From contig DATDHU010000088.1 in assembly GCA_036521415.1 (NCBI GenBank), forward strand, positions 1-25,889: a stretch of DNA of 25,889 nt, written 5' to 3'. Each line of letters begins with the position of its first letter. Positions within the stretch are counted from its first letter, which is position 1. Of this stretch, positions 15,724 to 23,091 are shown one piece after another. Origin of the DNA: DASXMT01 sp036521415 (GTDB lineage Bacteria > Actinomycetota > Acidimicrobiia > Acidimicrobiales > RAAP-2). Position numbers and translations under genes: made by a program. Under the pieces are notes generated by a model. That model did not search any database, was not told the DNA's origin, and saw only the letters and a list, made by a program, of their open reading frames with translations.

Positions 15724-16701
15724 ATGCAGTACGTCAATCTTGGCTCGACCGGCCTACGCGTCTCGCGCATCTGCCTGGGCATGATGAGCTACGGCAACGA
15801 TAGCGACCGCCCCTGGGTGCTCGACGAGGACGGGGCCGAGCCGATCGTCCGGGCCGCCGTCGAAGGCGGGGTGACCTTCTTCGATACGGCCGACACCTAC
15901 TCGGGCGGGGCCAGCGAGGTGGCCACCGGGCACCTGCTGGGCAAGCTGTTCAGCCGGGACGAGGTGGTCATCGCCACCAAGGTGTTCTCGCCGATGACCC
16001 CGGGCGAGAACGGAGGGGGCCTCTCGAGGAAGCATGTCCTCTCCGGCATCGACGCCTCCCTGCAACGCCTCGACCTCGACTACGTCGACCTGTACCAGAT
16101 CCACCGATGGGACCGCCGGACGCCCATCGAGGAGACGATGGAGGCGCTGCACGACGTGGTCCGGGCGGGCAAGGCCCGCTACATCGGGGCCAGTTCGATG
16201 TACGCGTGGCAGTTCGCCAAGGCCCAACACGTGGCCGATCAGAACGGCTGGACCCGCTTTGTCTCCATGCAGCCCCACTACAACCTGATCTACCGCGAGG
16301 AAGAGCGCGAGATGATCCCCCAGTGCATCGACCAGGGCGTGGCCATCATCCCCTGGAGCCCGTTGGCCAGGGGCGTGCTGGCCGGCAACCGGACCCGGGA
16401 CGGCGAGAAGCGGACCACTCGGGCCGGTACCGATGGGTTCACCGACTACCTCTACAACCAGCCGGCCGACTTCGACGTCGTCGACCGGGTGAGCAAGGTG
16501 GCGGCCGAGCGCGGGCTCCCCGCCGCCCAGGTGGCGTTGTCCTGGTTGCTCCACAAGCGAGGGGTCACCGCTCCGATCATGGGAGCCACCAAACTCGGCC
16601 ACCTCGCCGATGCGTTGGCCGCCGAGCAGGTAACCCTCGACGAGGACGAGATCAGCCGCCTGGAAGAGCCCTACGTCCCCCACCCCGTGCTTGGACATTG
16701 A
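15724..16701 (+). CDS. Aldo-keto reductase (YajO/Tas-like)
   Basis: This 325-residue NADPH-dependent oxidoreductase has the (alpha/beta)8 barrel. ATG 15724 gives the family's standard start (MQYVNLGSTGLRVSRICLG); GTG 15718 is also in frame. The catalytic tetrad is visible: Asp54 and Tyr59 in FFDTADTYSGG, Lys86 in ATKVF and His127 in YQIHRWD. The C-terminal cofactor region has PWSPLARGVLAG and APIMGATKLGHL. Length is normal. The physiological substrate cannot be read from sequence. Its 3' end overlaps the convergent methyltransferase gene by 31 bp. Confidence 0.92.
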   Translation: MQYVNLGSTGLRVSRICLGMMSYGNDSDRPWVLDEDGAEPIVRAAVEGGVTFFDTADTYSGGASEVATGHLLGKLFSRDEVVIATKVFSPMTPGENGGGLSRKHVLSGIDASLQRLDLDYVDLYQIHRWDRRTPIEETMEALHDVVRAGKARYIGASSMYAWQFAKAQHVADQNGWTRFVSMQPHYNLIYREEEREMIPQCIDQGVAIIPWSPLARGVLAGNRTRDGEKRTTRAGTDGFTDYLYNQPADFDVVDRVSKVAAERGLPAAQVALSWLLHKRGVTAPIMGATKLGHLADALAAEQVTLDEDEISRLEEPYVPHPVLGH

Positions 16702-17405
16702 GCCAACGCCCGGAAGTGGGCGACGGCACGATCGCTCCCCCACGCCCTCACTCCGGCCGGCCCGAGTCGTCGCCGGGTCGAGCCCTGGTAGACGGCGAGT
16801 AGTGCAGCCGCCTGCTTGCGCCCCCGGAGCTGCAGGGACAAGAGCCCGCCGGGTTCGAGATGGTCGTCGGCCACCTGCATGCACCTCCAGGCGAGGTCGA
16901 GCCCGTCGCTCCCTCCGTCGATAGCCGTAACCGGATCGTCGAACCTCGCCACTTCGACCGTGGGCACATAGGGAGGATCGGCCAGGATCACGGCGAACCG
17001 CTCGCCGGCCGTGACGGCCTCCTGCAAGTCACCCTGGCGGACCTCCACCCGATCGGCCGCGTCGGTCTGCTCGGCGTTGACCCGGGCCCACCGGCAGGCC
17101 CGCGGGTTCCGATCCACCTGGACCAACCGGCGCCCGGTCATCATGGCGGCGACGAGACCTATCTGGCCGACGCCAGCGCACAGTTCCAGGATCGCTCCAC
17201 CCGGGACATCGGCGACCGTTGCCGCCCACTTGCTCTGTTCGATCGTCCACGGCCTCGGCGTCAGACAGGAGTCGTCGAAGTGGAGCGTCACCGGTCCGAA
17301 CCGGGTGCGGCGGGCGCCCCCCGGCAGGGCCGGAGGCGGCGTGACGCCTTTTGACCGGCCGTTCCCGGATGGCCCGCTGCGCGGTGAGCGAGAGCCTCCG
17401 GTCAT
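16671..17405 (-). CDS. Class I SAM-dependent methyltransferase (HemK/RlmG-like)
   Basis: The 244-residue protein starts at ATG 17405. The SAM-binding motif I is LELCAGVGQIG (residues 73-83), an acidic residue ends the next strand (VQVDRNPRA), and the catalytic-type motif is D143-P-P-Y146 in ILADPPYVPT. A [D/N]PPY motif points to N-methylation of glutamine in release factors (PrmC) or of a nucleic-acid base. PrmC normally has NPPY and a longer N-terminal helical domain, absent here, so this is a related but unassigned enzyme. The N-terminal 35 residues are low-complexity, and a later start is possible though no good one is seen. It is convergent with and overlaps the aldo-keto reductase gene. 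Confidence 0.82.
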   Translation of the reverse strand: MTGGSRSPRSGPSGNGRSKGVTPPPALPGGARRTRFGPVTLHFDDSCLTPRPWTIEQSKWAATVADVPGGAILELCAGVGQIGLVAAMMTGRRLVQVDRNPRACRWARVNAEQTDAADRVEVRQGDLQEAVTAGERFAVILADPPYVPTVEVARFDDPVTAIDGGSDGLDLAWRCMQVADDHLEPGGLLSLQLRGRKQAAALLAVYQGSTRRRLGPAGVRAWGSDRAVAHFRALAQCPSTGWGT

Positions 17406-17453
17406 CTCCGAACGCTACCAATCCCGGACGGAGCCGTCGCAGCCGGTCCCCCG

Positions 17454-17495
17454 GCGATGGCACGGCGAGCGTCTCCCGCGATGGCACGGCAAGCG
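17454..17495 (+). repeat. Two 18-bp direct repeats before the flavin monooxygenase gene
   Basis: GCGATGGCACGGCGAGCG (17454-17471) and GCGATGGCACGGCAAGCG (17478-17495) differ at one base and are spaced 24 bp start to start. They lie 24-65 bp upstream of the GTG start of the next gene. They could be paired regulator sites or chance duplication. Confidence 0.4.
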
Positions 17496-17518
17496 GCAAT
17501 CCGGTAGACCCTCTGGGC

Positions 17519-18469
17519 GTGACCTCAACCTTCACGCCATTTGCGCCGGGATCGGTCTCCCTGCGCCTCTACCCGCACAACGAGCTCGGCGCCACGGAGG
17601 TGATCCATGAGATCTCCGCGCAGGCGGGGCTGGGCCTCGACAACGGGTTCGACGGGGTCATGACCAGTGAGCACCACGGCGGTTTCGCCGGCTACCTGTG
17701 CAACCCGCTCCAGATGACCTCGTTCATCTTGGAGGACCACGACCAGGGTTGGGCGGCGCCCTGTCCGATGGTCCTCCCCCTGCGACCGACGGCCCAGGTG
17801 GCCGAAGAAGTGGCCTGGCTCAACGCCCGGCATCCCGGCCGGGTGGGCCTGGGGGTGTGCGCCGGCGCCCTCCCGCTCGACTTCGAGGCCATGGACGTCC
17901 CCCTGGCCGAAGCCGTCCCCCGGTTCAAGGCCGCGCTGCCCGAGGTCGTCGACATGCTGCGCGGCCGGAACCTCCGGGGCCTGGAGGGGGACCAGGCCCT
18001 CCAGCTGGGCGCGACCACGGCGATCCCGGTACTGAGCGCGGCCGCTTCGACAACGGCGGCCCGACGGGCCGCCCGGTGCGGGGCGGGCATCCTCATGGAG
18101 GGGATGTCCACCGTGGAACGCCTGGCCTCCCTGTGCGCCGCCTACGACGAGGCCGGCGGCACGCAGTCGAAGGTGTTGATCCGCAGGGTGTGGTTGGGCG
18201 AGCCCCTGACCGAGCTGGTCGAAAAGCAGCGCCAGGTCTACCAGAGCTACTCGACCGGTTCGTTCCCGGCCGACCAGACGTTGACGACGACCGACCCGAC
18301 GGCCATGGCCGAGACCCTGCACCAGATGATGCTGGCGGTGGGCGCTGACGCCGTCAACCTGCGGATCCACCTCCCCGGCCTCGACACAGGTGATGCCCGC
18401 CGTCAGATCGTGTCCTTGGCCGAGGACGTGGTGCCCCGCCTGCGCGATCGGCTTCTGACGTCCGGCTAG
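17519..18469 (+). CDS. LLM-class (bacterial luciferase-like) flavin-dependent oxidoreductase
   Basis: The 316-residue enzyme starts at GTG 17519; the frame stays open upstream but the sequence there is arginine/serine-rich and unlike the family. Luciferase-like TIM-barrel features include the early LRLYPHNELGA, the active-site segment GFDGVMTSEHHGGFAGY, the strand HPGRVGLGVCAGALPLDFEA, and a C-terminal ADAVNLRIHLPGL. Such enzymes use FMNH2 or F420 to oxidise or reduce small molecules; actinobacterial members are often F420-dependent, but the cofactor cannot be decided here. The usual family length is 300-350. No operon partner is evident. Confidence 0.82.
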   Translation: MTSTFTPFAPGSVSLRLYPHNELGATEVIHEISAQAGLGLDNGFDGVMTSEHHGGFAGYLCNPLQMTSFILEDHDQGWAAPCPMVLPLRPTAQVAEEVAWLNARHPGRVGLGVCAGALPLDFEAMDVPLAEAVPRFKAALPEVVDMLRGRNLRGLEGDQALQLGATTAIPVLSAAASTTAARRAARCGAGILMEGMSTVERLASLCAAYDEAGGTQSKVLIRRVWLGEPLTELVEKQRQVYQSYSTGSFPADQTLTTTDPTAMAETLHQMMLAVGADAVNLRIHLPGLDTGDARRQIVSLAEDVVPRLRDRLLTSG

Positions 18470-18491
18470 CTCGTGCGTGGTCAGGGAGGAA

Positions 18492-18695
18492 CTAGATGGT
18501 GCGGGTGCTCAGTAGGATACCGACCACCAGGATGATGACGCCGGCCACGGCGAGTAGTCCTGCCGATGAACTGCCACCGCCTATCTGCTGGCTGCGCATG
18601 CGTCGAGTCATGACGGGGGTGGCAACAAGGGCCAGCGCACCGACCACAATGAGCACGATCCCCAGCACCAGGTGCTTATCGACAGCAGCGATCAT
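18492..18695 (-). CDS. Small two-helix membrane protein
   Basis: The 67-residue protein starts at ATG 18695 with an excellent AAGGAGG site 5 nt upstream; the longer open frame reaching 18878 is not needed. Helix one is VLGIVLIVVGALALVATPVM, helix two LLAVAGVIILVVGILLS, joined by a short basic, glycine/serine-rich turn (RRMRSQQIGGGSSSAG). The basic turn suggests both ends face outward with a cytoplasmic loop. Such tiny hydrophobic proteins are common and uncharacterised in actinobacteria. It is divergent from the nitroreductase gene. Confidence 0.72.
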   Translation of the reverse strand: MIAAVDKHLVLGIVLIVVGALALVATPVMTRRMRSQQIGGGSSSAGLLAVAGVIILVVGILLSTRTI

Positions 18696-18813
18696 CGGGC
18701 CTCCTTGGTTCGACGTACCCAGGCAACATAGCGGCCCACCGCTCGGCCGGTTGGACGAGGCGACGCCGTCTGCAGCACCACGGCGGCATAAGCCGTAGTA
18801 GAGAGAGTGGGAA

Positions 18814-18833
18814 GGAATCCGGGTTCGGATTCC
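18814..18833 (+). promoter_or_regulatory. 8-bp inverted repeat in the divergent promoter region
   Basis: GGAATCCG (18814-18821) and CGGATTCC (18826-18833) form a perfect inverted repeat with a GGTT spacer, 58 nt before the nitroreductase start and 118 nt before the divergent membrane-protein start. The symmetry and place fit an operator for a dimeric repressor controlling one or both genes. Confidence 0.45.
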
Positions 18834-18890
18834 CAGCGGAGCCCGACGGACGATTCGTGGGCCCTCATCGACACCCAACGAGGAGACGGC

Positions 18891-19553
18891 ATGGACATCT
18901 ACGAGGCGCTCTACACGACGCGGGCCATGCGGCGTGTCCGACCGGACCCGGTACCGCTCGAGTCACAGGCCAGGATTCTCGACGCCGCCATCCGCGCCCC
19001 GAGCGGGGGCAACTCCCAGAACTGGCGGTTCCTGCTGATCGACGACCCCGGGATCAAAGCCAGGATCGGCCCCCACTACAAGGACAGCATCGCCCAGCTG
19101 TGGAAGACCATCTATGCCGACAGGTTGGCCGAAGCCGCTGCTGACCCCGAAGCCGAGTCGAGCATCCAGATGGTCAAGGTGCAGCGGTCGGCCCAATGGC
19201 TCGCCGACCATTTCGAGGAGGTCCCCCTCTTTCTCTTCGCGTTCGTCCAAGGCGATCCGAGCGGCGGTTCGATCTTCCCGGCCGTTTGGAGCGCACAGTT
19301 GGCCGCTCGGGCCGAGGGGATCGGGAGCTCGCTGACGTCGGTTCTTGGGGTCTTCCACCCCAAGGAGACACTCGAGATCCTTGGCGTGCCCGAAGACAAG
19401 GGATGGATCATGTCCTGCTGTGTCAGCTTCGGGTACCCGACCGGGCGTTGGGGGGTGGCCGACCGCCGACCGGTGCAGGAGGTCGCGTACCGAAACCGGT
19501 GGGGTACGCCGATCGGCGTGGAGGTGGATGAGCCCCTCTGGTCTGGGGACTGA
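18891..19553 (+). CDS. Nitroreductase-family flavoprotein
   Basis: This 220-residue FMN-dependent NAD(P)H oxidoreductase starts at ATG 18891 behind GAGGAG. Family signatures are the N-terminal TTRAMRRVRPDPVP, with the Arg residues that hold the FMN phosphate, the APSGGNSQNWRFLLI segment, and the C-terminal CCVSFGYPTGRWG. A central WSAQLAARAEGIGSSLTS helix contacts FMN in relatives. The native substrate is unknown; members reduce quinones, nitro groups or halogenated tyrosines. It is the last protein gene before the tRNA. Confidence 0.9.
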   Translation: MDIYEALYTTRAMRRVRPDPVPLESQARILDAAIRAPSGGNSQNWRFLLIDDPGIKARIGPHYKDSIAQLWKTIYADRLAEAAADPEAESSIQMVKVQRSAQWLADHFEEVPLFLFAFVQGDPSGGSIFPAVWSAQLAARAEGIGSSLTSVLGVFHPKETLEILGVPEDKGWIMSCCVSFGYPTGRWGVADRRPVQEVAYRNRWGTPIGVEVDEPLWSGD

Positions 19554-19674
19554 GGTCGACGGCGGACTGAGGGGTCTACGGCGGCCGGCGTGGCGGTGCT
19601 GCTTCTCCCGACCGGCATGCCGTAGAGTGTGCTTCCTCGTCGGTGACCATCGGTCTCGAGCCGGTGCCTCCCTC

Positions 19675-19748
19675 GCGGGCGTAGCTCAATGGTAGAGCCC
19701 CAGCCTTCCAAGCTGGTGGTGCGGGTTCGATCCCCGTCGCCCGCTCCA
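19675..19748 (+). tRNA. tRNA-Gly (anticodon TCC), CCA encoded
   Basis: The acceptor arms are GCGGGCG (19675-19681) and CGCCCGC (19738-19744), followed by discriminator T and CCA (19746-19748). The D-arm is TAGCTCAATGGTAGAGC-like, the anticodon stem CCAGC/GCTGG encloses CTTCCAA, giving anticodon TCC, and the T-arm is GCGGG-TTCGATC-CCCGT. All stems pair, so the gene is complete. Its 3' part is duplicated at 21458-21503. Confidence 0.97.
19701..19746 (+). repeat. 46-bp att-like repeat, copy within the tRNA-Gly
   Basis: From the anticodon stem to the first C of CCA this segment matches 21458-21503 at 45 of 46 positions, in direct orientation, 1757 bp apart. Tyrosine integrases typically recombine in tRNA genes between the anticodon loop and the 3' end, leaving exactly such a pair. 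Confidence 0.75.
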
Positions 19749-19865
19749 GGTGCGCTCTTCCGGGTCTTCCCCGTCATCCGATCCCGCTTGTCGCGCGTTG
19801 GCCGCGCGCTCCACGCGGACGGTGTGACGAGGCTGCCCTGACAGCTCGGTGTCCCCAATGGCCGA

Positions 19866-19889
19866 CCGGAGAGGCCCTGTGGCCTCCGG
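19866..19889 (-). terminator. Hairpin downstream of the beta-helix gene
   Basis: AGGCC/GGCCT with loop CTGT, extended across a 2-nt bulge by CCGG/CCGG, lies just beyond the stop of the minus-strand beta-helix gene. It is G/C-rich and lacks a T-run, so termination is only suggested. Confidence 0.35.
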
Positions 19890-19900
19890 TGAGTGCGCCC

Positions 19901-21079
19901 TCAGCCGATGCAGCCGGGGACGCTGTGGGGTGGGGCGCAGTTGTTGGGGCCATTGCCAAATACCGAGCCGGTCATCAGGGTCACCGACCCTGAGGTCACG
20001 AAGATGCCTCCGCCGTTCGGTGTCTTCCCCGTGGCCACGTTGTCGATGACGGCGCTGGAGCGTAGCGTCGTGGTGCCGACGAAGTTGTAGATCCCCCCAC
20101 CCAGGGCGGACCCATTGGGTGCGCTGACCGTATTGTTGCTCACGCTGGTCGAAGTCAGGGTGGCTGTGCCGGGTTGACTGGTCGCTGTGTTGTTTATGCC
20201 CCCGCCGTGTGCGTCGCCGTTGGCGGAGCTGGCCGTGTTGCCGGTCACCAGACTGGCCATGAGGTTGAGCGTGCCGCTATTGCTAAGGCCCCCGCCCGAT
20301 CCGGCCGCGGCATTGCCGTTGATCTGCGTAGAGCTGGCGGTGAGGGATCCGGAGCTACCAATCCCTCCGCCTGGTCCAGCGTTGGCCGTATTGTTGTTCA
20401 CCTGGCTGGCGGACAGCGTGGCTGTGCCTTGATTGTCCAGGCCCCCATAGGTGCCGGCCGTGTTGTTGTTTATGTGGCTGGCGCTCATCCGTAAGGTGCT
20501 GGAGTTGGCGTTGAAGATGCCCCCGCCGACGTCGGCGTTGTTGTTGACCACCTGGCTGTTGTTCAACGTGAGCGACGCGGCGTTGCGGCTATCGAAGGAG
20601 CTGACGAAGATGCCGCCGCCCAAGAAGTCCACACTGCCCCCAGCGACGGTCAGGAGGTTGAGGGTGAGGTTGCCCGGCTCGTCCACCTCGAAGATGCGGA
20701 AGCTGGCCGTGCCCGGGGCCTGGCTCCGGGCAATCGTGGAGCCGAGGCCGTTGATCGTGATGGTGCTGGTGACAACGGGCAGGCCGTCGGAGAAGATGTT
20801 GGGGGCCGTAAGGGTGTACGTACAACCCCCGGCCAGGTTGATGGTCCCACCGCCACCGGCGTTGGCGGCGTTGATGGCGGCAACCAGGCCTGTCGGGCCG
20901 TAGACGTCCCCGCAGGCGACGTGGGAGGTGGTAGCGCCAGCCGGGGCGGAGAAGGCCACGTCGGCCGCCAGCGTGCCACAAGAGAGAGCGGCCACCGCGC
21001 CGGCGACGGCAAACCGCCGCCCAAAGGCACCGTAGCGAGCCTTCCTGATCCCATCGCTCGAACCTCGCCGCTTCAGCAT
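19901..21079 (-). CDS. Secreted right-handed beta-helix repeat protein
   Basis: The 392-residue protein starts at ATG 21079, with GGGGAGG 6 nt upstream. A signal peptide of about 49 residues (basic start, then FAVAGAVAALSCGTLAADVAF) is followed by a likely cut after APAGA. The mature part is a long run of roughly 25-30-residue rungs rich in Asn, Thr, Ser and Gly, with recurring GGGI and N-N-T-A steps (NNNADVGGGIFN, NNTAGTYGGLDN, NTANAGPGGGIG, GNAAAGSGGGLSN, NNTVSAPNGSALGGGIYN). This is the pattern of pectate-lyase-like and polymorphic-membrane-protein helices. No catalytic site or cell-wall anchor is recognised. It likely binds a surface polymer or acts as an adhesin. It lies inside the tRNA-bracketed segment. 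Confidence 0.82.
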   Translation of the reverse strand: MLKRRGSSDGIRKARYGAFGRRFAVAGAVAALSCGTLAADVAFSAPAGATTSHVACGDVYGPTGLVAAINAANAGGGGTINLAGGCTYTLTAPNIFSDGLPVVTSTITINGLGSTIARSQAPGTASFRIFEVDEPGNLTLNLLTVAGGSVDFLGGGIFVSSFDSRNAASLTLNNSQVVNNNADVGGGIFNANSSTLRMSASHINNNTAGTYGGLDNQGTATLSASQVNNNTANAGPGGGIGSSGSLTASSTQINGNAAAGSGGGLSNSGTLNLMASLVTGNTASSANGDAHGGGINNTATSQPGTATLTSTSVSNNTVSAPNGSALGGGIYNFVGTTTLRSSAVIDNVATGKTPNGGGIFVTSGSVTLMTGSVFGNGPNNCAPPHSVPGCIG

Positions 21080-21234
21080 GGACGATCCTCCCCTAGGTGT
21101 TTCAAACGGAACCCGCCGCCGCTTCGGCGGAGAGCCAATGCTGCGGCCCACCAATGCCTGGTTTGCGCACGCTGAGCATACAGACGTCCACTCTTCGCGT
21201 CCATCGCCATCTATCCGAGCCGCAAGGAGAGGAC

Positions 21235-21363
21235 ATGAAGTCGGGCGGGGGTCGCCGCGACTCCCTGAGAGAACTTGAGGATGGGGCGCCTCCGGCCCTA
21301 AAACCTCTCACAGAAGCCGGACCGGGGCTCACCATTGTCGCAGGTGGTAACGGAGGAAAGTGA
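21235..21363 (+). CDS. Possible small ORF, 42 residues
   Basis: ATG 21235 follows an AAGGAGAGG ribosome site by 2-4 nt. The product begins MKSGGGRRDSLRELEDGAPP and ends GLTIVAGGNGGK, that is, a charged first half and a glycine-rich end. It has no signal peptide or known domain. It occupies the 378-bp stretch between the beta-helix gene and the tRNA fragment. A 12-bp palindrome, CGGGACGTCCCG (21366-21377), follows directly. Coding status rests on the ribosome site alone; it could also be part of the beta-helix promoter region. Confidence 0.35.
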   Translation: MKSGGGRRDSLRELEDGAPPALKPLTEAGPGLTIVAGGNGGK

Positions 21364-21457
21364 CTCGGGACGTCCCGTCGCACAAGTTCACCAAACCGTT
21401 TGACCTGGCATTTTCCGTTCGCCTCGGTCCGTGAAAGTACATACAATGCGTCCCGAG

Positions 21458-21503
21458 CAGCCTTCCAAACTGGTGGTGCGGGTTCGATCCCCGTCGCCCG
21501 CTC
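21458..21503 (+). pseudogene. 3' fragment of tRNA-Gly (displaced att-like copy)
   Basis: This 46-nt piece repeats the tRNA-Gly from the anticodon stem through the acceptor 3' strand with one change (G to A at 21469, in the anticodon stem). The D-arm and 5' acceptor strand are missing, and it lacks the final CA, so it cannot make a tRNA. It marks the far end of the putative island. Confidence 0.85.
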
Positions 21504-21571
21504 TCACATTTTCCCTGTTCAAGGGCAGTTTCCTCGTCGATTCCTGAGGACGCGCAGTAAGGGTGGTCCTC

Positions 21572-23014
21572 ATGGCAACTTTTGTGAAACTGGCTGGATC
21601 GGCGCAGGTCGGACCGAGGCGGGACCGACCGAGGCGGCGGCACAGAACGATCCTGTTGCTCGTCGGTGCGATCACACTGGTGACGACGAGCACGGGAACG
21701 CTCTCGTCTCTCGTCGGCACCGCGGCCGGCGCCGCGTCGAGCCCGGCGGCCACGCCCGACCGGGTGACCTCGCTCCCCGGTTTCGGCTCGGTGGGCACGC
21801 AATTCGCGGGCTACTCCTCTGTCGGCGCCCATCCGTGCAGCAACGTGCGCTGCAGTGGCCCGGGCGACGCCGGGCTCTTCTACTGGTTCGTGGGCAAGTC
21901 CGGCGGTAGCTACGCCTCGGCACCGACCATCCTGTGGACCAACGGCGGGCCCGGGGCAACTAGCTTCTGGGGATTCTTCACCGAGAACGGTCCCTACGTG
22001 GTGAGCAAGGGCGGCCGGCTGCACGAGCGTCCCATGGCCTGGAACGACACGGCCAACTATCTGATGTTCGATCAGCCACTCGGGGTTGGGCTGTCCTTCG
22101 CTCCCCCGTCCCAACAACCGGACAACGTCCAACAGGGCGTTGACCAGTGGTACACCGCCCTGGTCCATTTCCTGAGCCTCCATCCCGAGATTGCCGCCAA
22201 CCCCATCATCCTGGCCGGCGAGTCCTACGGCGGCACCTACGACGCCTTGCTGGCCAAGGCGATCCTCGACGGCAACGCCCGAGCCGGACGCCAGGTCGTC
22301 CACCTGGGCGGGGTGATCATCGCCGCCGGTTGGGTGGACCCTGTCGTCCAGCAGTCCATGGACACGACCTACGCTCTCAGCCACGGCCTGATCACCAGCG
22401 CAGACAAGAGGCGTCTTGACCAGACATTCGCTCAGTGCCGGGCCGCCGTTTCGGCCCAGACGCCGTCCTCGGCGCAAGCCAACGACGAGTGCGGCAAGAT
22501 AAAGACGGCCATCGGCGATATCAGTGGGTTGTACCTCCTCAATACGGCCAAGAGCGGCGATCCGCCCACTGACCCGATGATCGCCTACCTGAACCAGGCC
22601 GACGTGCGAGCCGCCATCCATGCCAAGGCGTCGGGGACCTACAGCCTCTTTGCCGAAAGCATCGGCTCGCGTTACGTCGTCGGCGAACAGGACTCCTACC
22701 TCTCCACCGTCCAGGACGTACTCGATCAGGGTGTCCCGGTGATGGTCGTCTCCGGCCTCAACGACGCCACCGACGTGAACGTCCTCGGCACCGGGGCATG
22801 GCTCGACCAACTCAAAGGCTCGCCGGCAGCGGCCTTCCGGTCGGCCCTGACCGTGGCGTGGAAGGGCGGGCCGGGCAACCACGTGTTGGGCTACGTACAA
22901 CAAGGCGGTCGTCTCAGCTGGGTGAAGGTTCTCAACGCCGGTCACCTGGCCGTGCTCGACCAGCCCCTCCTGATCAACCTCATCGACCAGAAGCTGTTGG
23001 CTCCGACCGCCTGA
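21572..23014 (+). CDS. Secreted serine carboxypeptidase-like protein (peptidase S10)
   Basis: The 480-residue protein starts at ATG 21572 (AAGGG upstream; GTG 21563 is in frame). A basic N-terminus and hydrophobic stretch (TILLLVGAITLVTTSTGTL) form a signal sequence, with a likely cut in the alanine-rich TAAGAASS. S10 hallmarks are the oxyanion-hole motif WTNGGPG (residues 122-128), the nucleophile in GESYGG (Ser218), the acidic residue in SGLNDATD (Asp397 or Asp400) and the C-terminal histidine in NAGHL (His457). Two early cysteines (PCSNVRC) and C287/C306 could form disulfides. S10 enzymes remove C-terminal residues at acidic pH; they are mainly eukaryotic but occur in soil bacteria. It starts 69 bp after the tRNA fragment and may be part of the same gene-gain hotspot. 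Confidence 0.88.
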   Translation: MATFVKLAGSAQVGPRRDRPRRRHRTILLLVGAITLVTTSTGTLSSLVGTAAGAASSPAATPDRVTSLPGFGSVGTQFAGYSSVGAHPCSNVRCSGPGDAGLFYWFVGKSGGSYASAPTILWTNGGPGATSFWGFFTENGPYVVSKGGRLHERPMAWNDTANYLMFDQPLGVGLSFAPPSQQPDNVQQGVDQWYTALVHFLSLHPEIAANPIILAGESYGGTYDALLAKAILDGNARAGRQVVHLGGVIIAAGWVDPVVQQSMDTTYALSHGLITSADKRRLDQTFAQCRAAVSAQTPSSAQANDECGKIKTAIGDISGLYLLNTAKSGDPPTDPMIAYLNQADVRAAIHAKASGTYSLFAESIGSRYVVGEQDSYLSTVQDVLDQGVPVMVVSGLNDATDVNVLGTGAWLDQLKGSPAAAFRSALTVAWKGGPGNHVLGYVQQGGRLSWVKVLNAGHLAVLDQPLLINLIDQKLLAPTA

Positions 23015-23091
23015 TCGTCGCCTCGGTCGCCGAGGCCAGTCGGCGCTCAGCCCGGGCCTCCGAGCTCCATTTGTTTTGGCTGTGCGCCTTG

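Larger units (their letters stand above)
19749..21457. mobile_element. Putative small tRNA-associated genomic island, no integrase
   Basis: The interval lies between the 3' end of the intact tRNA-Gly and the displaced 3'-fragment. It holds the beta-helix protein gene and a possible 42-residue ORF. No integrase, transposase or other mobility gene is visible, so the element would be a decayed remnant or would have been moved by an enzyme encoded elsewhere. An alternative is a partial tRNA duplication without integration. Confidence 0.5.

Noticed and set aside
19112..19858. Minus-strand open frame containing GDGDRTRTTSLEG
   Set aside because: That peptide is the well-known false translation of an antisense tRNA; here it simply reads across the tRNA-Gly.
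21458..21503. Second functional tRNA-Gly
   Set aside because: Only the 3' part is present: no D-arm, no 5' acceptor strand, and an anticodon-stem mismatch. Treated as an att-like fragment.
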